From the NCBI RefSeq assembly GCF_017696315.1, contig NZ_JAAORJ010000001.1:207526-271525 (forward strand): DNA of 64,000 nucleotides. The letters run 5' to 3'. Below, piece by piece: positions 58,954 to 64,000 of the stretch. Positions within the stretch are counted from its first letter, which is position 1. Each line of letters starts with the position of its first letter. Made by a program: the position numbers and the translations under genes. Under the pieces are notes generated by a model that was given only the letters and a program-made list of their open reading frames with translations, did no database searches and was not told the origin of the DNA. Source of the DNA: Prochlorococcus marinus XMU1412 (lineage in GTDB: Bacteria > Cyanobacteriota > Cyanobacteriia > PCC-6307 > Cyanobiaceae).

Positions 58954-59033
58954 ATTATTTTTTAAGGGCGGTTTTAAAATTTACTCATATAAATTAGTAT
59001 AGATAATTAAAAGAAATCAAGGAAATTTTAAAT

Positions 59034-60488
59034 TTGACAGCTGATAAATTAAATAATATAAAATTTGGAACTGATGGGTGGAGAGGAATTATTGGATTTG
59101 ATTTTAATTTATCTAATCTTTCAAGAGTTGCTGTTGCTGCATGCCAGGAGTTGCATTATCAATACTATAAAGAAGTTAATTCAAAGAAAATTATTATTGG
59201 ATATGATCGTAGATTTATGGCTTGTGAATTTGCTAAGCAAATAGTACCTTTTGTAAGAGGATGTGGTTTTGAACCGATCTTATCTAATAGCTTTGTTACA
59301 ACACCTTCTTGTAGTTTCTATGCCAAAGAAGCCGGTTGTCTTGGGGCGTTAGTAATTACAGCAAGTCATAATCCATATAATTGGCTAGGTCTTAAAATAA
59401 AAAGCTTTAATGGATGTTCAGTTGACGAATCTTTTACAAGTGAAATTGAAAAAAGATTAATGCTTGGAAATTCAATTGAAAAAATAGATGGTGTTAATCA
59501 ATTGGTAGATATTAAGAAATTTCATTTAGAGCGAATTAAATCCCTTTTTGATATTGAATTTATATCCAATAGATTGAAAAAAATGAAATTGAGAATTTTT
59601 GTAGATTCTATGCATGGTTCAGCTGCAAATTGTATGGCTGAGATTTTTGCTTCTAATGATTTAGAAGTTATTTCAGAAATTAGGAAAAATGCTGATCCTT
59701 TTTTTGGAGGAAAACCTCCTGAACCTCTTTTAAATTATGTAGATGAACTAAATCAAATACTAATAAAAAATTCAACCAATGAAGTGAGAACTCTAGGAAT
59801 TATATTTGATGGTGATGGTGACAGAATTGCGGCAATTGATGAAAAAGGAAGGTACACTAGTACTCAAGATTTACTACCATACTTTATTAGCTATTTGGGG
59901 AAAATTAAAAATAATTCTTATCCAGTTTTAAAGACTGTTAGTGGTTCAGATATTATTAAAAATATATCAGAGAGTCAAAATAGAGATGTTTTTGAACTTC
60001 CAGTTGGCTTTAAATATATTGCTGAAAAAATGATTAAAGAGAAAATATTTATTGGAGGAGAAGAATCTGGTGGAGTAGGTTTTGGTGACTTCATGCCTGA
60101 AAGAGATGCTCTATATGCAGCGATGGTTTTATTAAATGGAATTGCTGAAAAATCTCAATATTTATATGAAACCTTAGATGAAATTCAAAAAGATTTTGGG
60201 CCAAGTTTTTATAAAAGAATTGATATTAAATTTCCAAATCAGTCAGAAAAAAATAATGTAAAAGAATTTATCATAGATAATATTCCTAAGAATATTAATA
60301 ATCACAAGTTAAAAAGTATCACAAAGATTGATGGAATAAAGTTGAGAATTGATAAAAATTTTTGGCTTCTTTTTAGATTTTCAGGAACGGAACCTCTTTT
60401 AAGGTTATATTGTGAAGCACCAAAAGAATCTTATTTAGATGAGTTATTAGAGTGGGGTCAATTATTCATTAATTTTTCAGGAAAATAA
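59034..60488 (+). CDS. Alpha-D-phosphohexomutase (phosphoglucomutase/phosphomannomutase type)
   Basis: 484 residues. KFGTDGWRGIIG, phosphoserine loop VITASHNPYNWLGLKI, metal loop IIFDGDGDRIAAID, GGEESGGVGFG and the C-terminal RFSGTEPLLRLYCEAP. Substrate specificity is not settled; a phosphoglucomutase role in glycogen metabolism is likely. TTG start at 59034. It precedes rdgB by 2 bases. Confidence 0.93.
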   Translation: MTADKLNNIKFGTDGWRGIIGFDFNLSNLSRVAVAACQELHYQYYKEVNSKKIIIGYDRRFMACEFAKQIVPFVRGCGFEPILSNSFVTTPSCSFYAKEAGCLGALVITASHNPYNWLGLKIKSFNGCSVDESFTSEIEKRLMLGNSIEKIDGVNQLVDIKKFHLERIKSLFDIEFISNRLKKMKLRIFVDSMHGSAANCMAEIFASNDLEVISEIRKNADPFFGGKPPEPLLNYVDELNQILIKNSTNEVRTLGIIFDGDGDRIAAIDEKGRYTSTQDLLPYFISYLGKIKNNSYPVLKTVSGSDIIKNISESQNRDVFELPVGFKYIAEKMIKEKIFIGGEESGGVGFGDFMPERDALYAAMVLLNGIAEKSQYLYETLDEIQKDFGPSFYKRIDIKFPNQSEKNNVKEFIIDNIPKNINNHKLKSITKIDGIKLRIDKNFWLLFRFSGTEPLLRLYCEAPKESYLDELLEWGQLFINFSGK

Positions 60489-60490
60489 GG

Positions 60491-61066
60491 ATGAAAAATT
60501 TATATTTAGCGAGTAAGAATAAAGGCAAAATTGAAGAATATAAGAAATTGCTTTCTGGAGTTAATTGTAAATTATTACTCCAGCCAGAATCATTAGAAGT
60601 TGAAGAGGATGGGCTGACATTTAGAGATAATGCAATTAAAAAAGCGAGTGAAGTTTCGAGAAAAACAAATAATTTCTCAATAGCAGATGATTCAGGAATT
60701 TGTATTGAAGCACTAGATGGTAAGCCTGGCATCTACTCATCTAGATATGCAGAAAATGATCAGAAGAGAATTGAACGAGTTTTAAAAGAACTTGATGGAG
60801 TTAAAAATAGAAGTGCTTTCTTTATTGCCAATATTTGTGTTTGTTCCCCAAATGGTGAATTGATTATTGAATCTGAGGCCAAATGTCATGGAAATATTAT
60901 TTTAAACCCGAGAGGAAACGGTGGTTTTGGGTATGACCCAATTTTTGAGGAGAGTTCTACCAGATTAACTTTCGCAGAAATGAATAATGATATTAAAGAC
61001 ACTTGTAGTCATAGAGGTAAAGCATTAAAAAAAATTATTCCAGATTTAATTGAAATTTTTTCTTAA
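60491..61066 (+). CDS. rdgB: Non-canonical purine NTP pyrophosphatase (HAM1/RdgB)
   Basis: Removes dITP and XTP from nucleotide pools. 191 residues: LASKNKGKIEEYKKLL, VEEDGLTFRDNAIKKA, ADDSGICIEALDGKPGIYSSRYA and GFGYDPIFEE are the family signature blocks. Operon with the upstream phosphohexomutase. It converges on the carotenoid oxygenase gene. Confidence 0.96.
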   Translation: MKNLYLASKNKGKIEEYKKLLSGVNCKLLLQPESLEVEEDGLTFRDNAIKKASEVSRKTNNFSIADDSGICIEALDGKPGIYSSRYAENDQKRIERVLKELDGVKNRSAFFIANICVCSPNGELIIESEAKCHGNIILNPRGNGGFGYDPIFEESSTRLTFAEMNNDIKDTCSHRGKALKKIIPDLIEIFS

Positions 61067-61068
61067 AT

Positions 61069-62586
61069 TCAATTAACCCAAGATCCATGAAGGCCATGAG
61101 GAATTGAAATGGGTAATTCATAAACAGCTAATTCTTTTAAGTCTTTTGCGTCTAATATCACTAAATCGCTACCTCTTCTTTCTCCATTCCATAGAAGTAT
61201 AAATAAAAATCCCTCATCTTCTTTTGAAGAGTTTTCTAATGGAACCATAATTGGTTCACTTACAAATCCGCTTGGACCAGCTGACCAAGAAATCTCTTCC
61301 TTAGAAGTTAAATTTATTTTTTTTATTGCTTGAAGTGGAGCGTTCCCCAGCTTTTGAGATGTGCTTGCCATCCAACTAAAAGTTGCTGTTAATCCTAAAA
61401 ACTTAGGATTAACAACAGCAAATTCACAACATTGCTCACTTAAAGTTTCAAGTTCACTAGTTTTTTTCTTTAGATCGATAATTGATCTTTTCAGTTTTCC
61501 TTCTGGATATTTATCAAAGTCAATATCCCTAAAATTCTCGTCTGGACCAACTGATGGGAAATCATCATAAAAAATACTATCTAATACGATTTTGGAATCT
61601 TTTTCAAATGCATTTACATGATGAAAAACGAATCCTTTTGGAGCATCTATTGTTAAAGGTGGCTGACCTCTAAATAATCCACTTTCTCTAGGGATGATAA
61701 AAAACTTTGCCTTTTTATTTGGGTTTGACTTTAGACATTGTGCTGCACCTCTTTGACCCATTACAAACGGAAGAGGATTGAAATCTATAGCATTCTGTAA
61801 GAATATTGCCCAATTAGTTGTAATTGCGAAATCATGAAGGAATGCAAAGCCATTAAATGTATCTTTTCTGTCAAAAATGAGCTCTCCAGAATTTGTACCA
61901 GCATTATTAAATTCCATTAATCTAATAGTACTTTTTGGCCCGGTTTGTACTCCAAAAGTGACTAAAAGTTCTGAAGATGCATTTGAGTTTAGATCTGTTT
62001 TGGGATGGGCACTGAATGCTTCGTTAGGCTTGAGTACCCCTTTTAATGTTGTTAATCCAATAGTGTCAAGACTATCAGGATCCATTGCATGTGGACCAGC
62101 TGCTTCCCATAACGCGAGAATTTCATCTCCTAATTTAACTACATGAGTATTAGCGATATTCTTGAATTTTAGGTCTAATGCATTATTTAAAACCCCTCCA
62201 ATTTTTTGTGTTCCAAAAACACCTCTATAAATAAATTTATTTATTTTTTCTTCTTCCAAATAGCCTTTAGTTTTAACAAATCTATTTGTTAAGAACGGCT
62301 GACCATCTTCGAACTTTATGGACGTGATCATTCCATCTCCGTCAAATGGATGATGAACCCATTGTCCACCTCTTTCTAATTTTCCCGGTCCATTTCTTAA
62401 TAATGTTCCATTTAAATTTCTAATATTATTACCTTTGCTAATTTTTAGAGGCTCCTTAGTTAGCTCCTTTTCTACATTTTGATAGGCACTTGACCAATCT
62501 TCTTTGTTAAAACTTTTAATTTTATTAATTTTTTTATCTTGTAAATTAGTCACAACAAAATAATTACTTTTATCTATCTTCGCCAA
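61069..62586 (-). CDS. Carotenoid cleavage oxygenase family protein
   Basis: 505 residues, seven-bladed propeller type. Four iron-binding histidines are expected and seen in AFSAHPKTD, FLHDFAITTNW, HHVNAFE and PHGLHGSWVN near the C-terminus. It begins the conserved region with NLNGTLLRNGPGKLERGG. Relatives cleave apocarotenoids to retinal or other products; the substrate is unknown. Confidence 0.93.
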   Translation of the reverse strand: MAKIDKSNYFVVTNLQDKKINKIKSFNKEDWSSAYQNVEKELTKEPLKISKGNNIRNLNGTLLRNGPGKLERGGQWVHHPFDGDGMITSIKFEDGQPFLTNRFVKTKGYLEEEKINKFIYRGVFGTQKIGGVLNNALDLKFKNIANTHVVKLGDEILALWEAAGPHAMDPDSLDTIGLTTLKGVLKPNEAFSAHPKTDLNSNASSELLVTFGVQTGPKSTIRLMEFNNAGTNSGELIFDRKDTFNGFAFLHDFAITTNWAIFLQNAIDFNPLPFVMGQRGAAQCLKSNPNKKAKFFIIPRESGLFRGQPPLTIDAPKGFVFHHVNAFEKDSKIVLDSIFYDDFPSVGPDENFRDIDFDKYPEGKLKRSIIDLKKKTSELETLSEQCCEFAVVNPKFLGLTATFSWMASTSQKLGNAPLQAIKKINLTSKEEISWSAGPSGFVSEPIMVPLENSSKEDEGFLFILLWNGERRGSDLVILDAKDLKELAVYELPISIPHGLHGSWVN

Positions 62587-62626
62587 AAATCAACTCAATT
62601 GTGGCTGATTCGAAAAAATTCCTATT

Positions 62627-63232
62627 TTATTGATTTTCTAGCATTCCTTTACTGCTTGGAATTGAATCAGATCTTCTTAGATCTATTTCGGTAGCCATTC
62701 TCATCGCTCGTGAAAAAGCTTTAAAGCAAGCCTCAACTATATGATGTGAATTACTACCTCTTATTTGATTAATATGCAGAGTTATACCACTGTTATTTAC
62801 AAATGCAATAAAAAACTCTTTAACTAGTTCAGTATCATAATTTCCTATTCTAGGAGCTTTTAATTGAAGATCATAAGATAGATGTGGTCTACCAGAACAG
62901 TCTAAAGTCACTTGAACTAATGCTTCATCTAATGGGGCAAAGAAATGTCCAAATCTACTTATTCCTTTTCTTTCTCCCAAGGCTTTTGAAAATGCCTTGC
63001 CTAATGCGATTCCCACATCTTCATTTGTATGATGATCATCAATATGAGTATCTCCAATTGCTTTTATTTGTAAATCGAATAAACCATGACTGGATATTTG
63101 ATGAAGCATATGATCTAAGAATGGTATCCCGGTTTCAATCTCGGAAATCCCATTCCCATCTAAATTTATAAATACAGAAATATCTGTTTCATTAGTTTTT
63201 CTTTTTATTTCAGATTGCCTTAGAGATGACAT
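62627..63232 (-). CDS. hisB: Imidazoleglycerol-phosphate dehydratase
   Basis: Histidine biosynthesis. 201 residues, single-domain. Metal motifs [17 protein letters not shown] form [28 protein letters not shown] and [18 protein letters not shown] are clear. ATG start. It lies 21 bases after fabI on the same strand. Confidence 0.97.
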   Translation of the reverse strand: MSSLRQSEIKRKTNETDISVFINLDGNGISEIETGIPFLDHMLHQISSHGLFDLQIKAIGDTHIDDHHTNEDVGIALGKAFSKALGERKGISRFGHFFAPLDEALVQVTLDCSGRPHLSYDLQLKAPRIGNYDTELVKEFFIAFVNNSGITLHINQIRGSNSHHIVEACFKAFSRAMRMATEIDLRRSDSIPSSKGMLENQ

Positions 63233-63253
63233 TTTTATGCAAAAAAACGTAGT

Positions 63254-64000
63254 TTACATTCCATTAATGCAGTAGCCCGCATCAACATAAATTGTTTGGC
63301 CGGAAATCCCGCTAGAGAGATCACTTAATAAAAAGGCAGCAGTATTGCCTACTTCTGTTTGAGTGACTGTTCTGCGTAAAGGAGCCTTTTCTTCAACATT
63401 GTGAATCATATCTAAAATGCCACCTATAGCAGAACTAGCAAGTGTTCTTATAGGTCCAGCACTTATTGCATTAACTCTGACTTGTTTTTCGGGCCCAAGT
63501 TCTGCAGAAAGATATCTTACTGAAGCTTCTAAAGCTGCTTTAGCGACTCCCATCACGTTATAGTTAGGAATCGCCCTTTCTGATCCTAAATAAGTTAATG
63601 AGACAACTCCAGCACCATCACTAAAAAGTGGTTTTGCTGCTTTACATAAAGGTGCTAACGAATACGCACTTATATTAAGAGCCCTATCAAAACCCTCTGA
63701 AGTGGTAGCACTATAATCTCCAATCAGTTCATCGCGTCCTGCAAATGCTAAGCAGTGAACTAATCCGTCAATTTGCCCCCAATTGTCTTTTATATTTTTA
63801 AAGATTTCTTCAATTTGAGCTGGATTTTGAACATCAAGAGGCAAAAATAACGATGGGTTTAAAGGTTCAGTTAGTTCTCTAACTTTAGACTCGAATCTTC
63901 CCTTATCATCAGGCAAATATGTGATTCCAAGTTCTGCGCCAGCTTTTGAAAGTTGTTGAGCGATACCCCATGCTATTGAACGATTATTGGCAATTCCTGT
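63254..64000 (-). CDS. fabI: Enoyl-[acyl-carrier-protein] reductase (partial, runs off window end)
   Basis: NADH-dependent enoyl-ACP reductase of type II fatty-acid synthesis. 249 codons are in frame up to the window edge, beginning TGIANNRSIAWGIAQQL, so the start lies beyond position 64000. The active-site Tyr and Lys are in IPNYNVMGVAKAAL (Tyr-6x-Lys), and the ending GISGQTIYVDAGYCINGM is typical. The internal methionine start at 63916 is a TTG and would lose the cofactor loop, so it is not the real start. Confidence 0.95.
   Translation of the reverse strand, partial: TGIANNRSIAWGIAQQLSKAGAELGITYLPDDKGRFESKVRELTEPLNPSLFLPLDVQNPAQIEEIFKNIKDNWGQIDGLVHCLAFAGRDELIGDYSATTSEGFDRALNISAYSLAPLCKAAKPLFSDGAGVVSLTYLGSERAIPNYNVMGVAKAALEASVRYLSAELGPEKQVRVNAISAGPIRTLASSAIGGILDMIHNVEEKAPLRRTVTQTEVGNTAAFLLSDLSSGISGQTIYVDAGYCINGM

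Noticed and set aside
63254-63916. fabI as a complete gene starting at 63916
   Set aside because: The frame continues to the window edge with the conserved cofactor-binding start GIANNRSIAWG, so the gene is cut by the window.
1-64000. CRISPR arrays, insertion sequences, prophage or genomic island boundary
   Set aside because: I saw no spaced direct repeats, transposase-like frames, integrase or att-like repeats by the three tRNAs. Base composition and gene content are uniform core type.

Overview
The window is about 31% GC by eye and very compact. Genes are often separated by a few bases or overlap. It carries cyanobacterial photosystem II genes (psbA, psbO, psbH, psbN, psbI, psbK), CP12, the nitrogen regulator ntcA, a carotenoid hydroxylase and many cyanobacteria-only small proteins (Ycf20/DUF565, DUF3146, DUF3155, DUF3181, DUF3084, DUF3769). 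This points to a marine picocyanobacterium, almost certainly a high-light Prochlorococcus. I cannot assign the strain. No phage, transposon, rRNA or CRISPR array is visible; this is core chromosome, not an island.

Layout. 1-7.9 kb: start of a SulP transporter, hemB, a VOC protein, mutS2, obg, CP12, a glutathione transferase-like protein and an aspartoacylase-like hydrolase. 7.9-15.2 kb: a photosystem II block, psbA-aroC-eda-ftsH-sat-psbO, with an unlisted 42-residue ORF facing away from psbA. 15.4-24.9 kb: dfp, DUF565, pyrB, mpg, gatC, crtR, tRNA-Leu and ileS. 25-33.3 kb: trmB, glmM, a membrane thioredoxin, a cobO-like/dcd/thyX operon, ntcA with a self-regulatory site, and pth. 33.4-36.1 kb: psbH/psbN/psbI and a large outer-membrane protein. 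36.1-41.5 kb: glyA-cinA-leuC-leuD, tRNA-Arg and two small proteins. 41.5-49.7 kb: murJ, sfsA, amt behind a perfect NtcA box, ispH, DoxX, purH and an esterase. 49.7-64 kb: DUF3155, a histidine kinase, cobS, tgt, psbK, an oxidoreductase, a CorC-like protein, tRNA-Met, pyrE, ygfZ-like, a RecB-like nuclease relative, a phosphohexomutase, rdgB, a carotenoid oxygenase, hisB and fabI running off the end.

Functional themes. Photosystem II synthesis and repair (D1, PsbO and the FtsH protease that removes damaged D1) sit within 7 kb. Nitrogen control is visible as two NtcA boxes, before ntcA and before amt. Thymidylate supply uses dcd plus flavin-dependent thyX.

No new multi-gene system was found. The most unusual signals are two adjacent conserved genes, crtR and mpg, whose essential N-termini are encoded but have no ATG, GTG or TTG codon to start them. 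AUA is the best shared candidate. Next are the hidden small ORF beside psbA, a CP12 lacking its N-terminal cysteine pair, and a cobalamin adenosyltransferase-like protein with a ruined P-loop.
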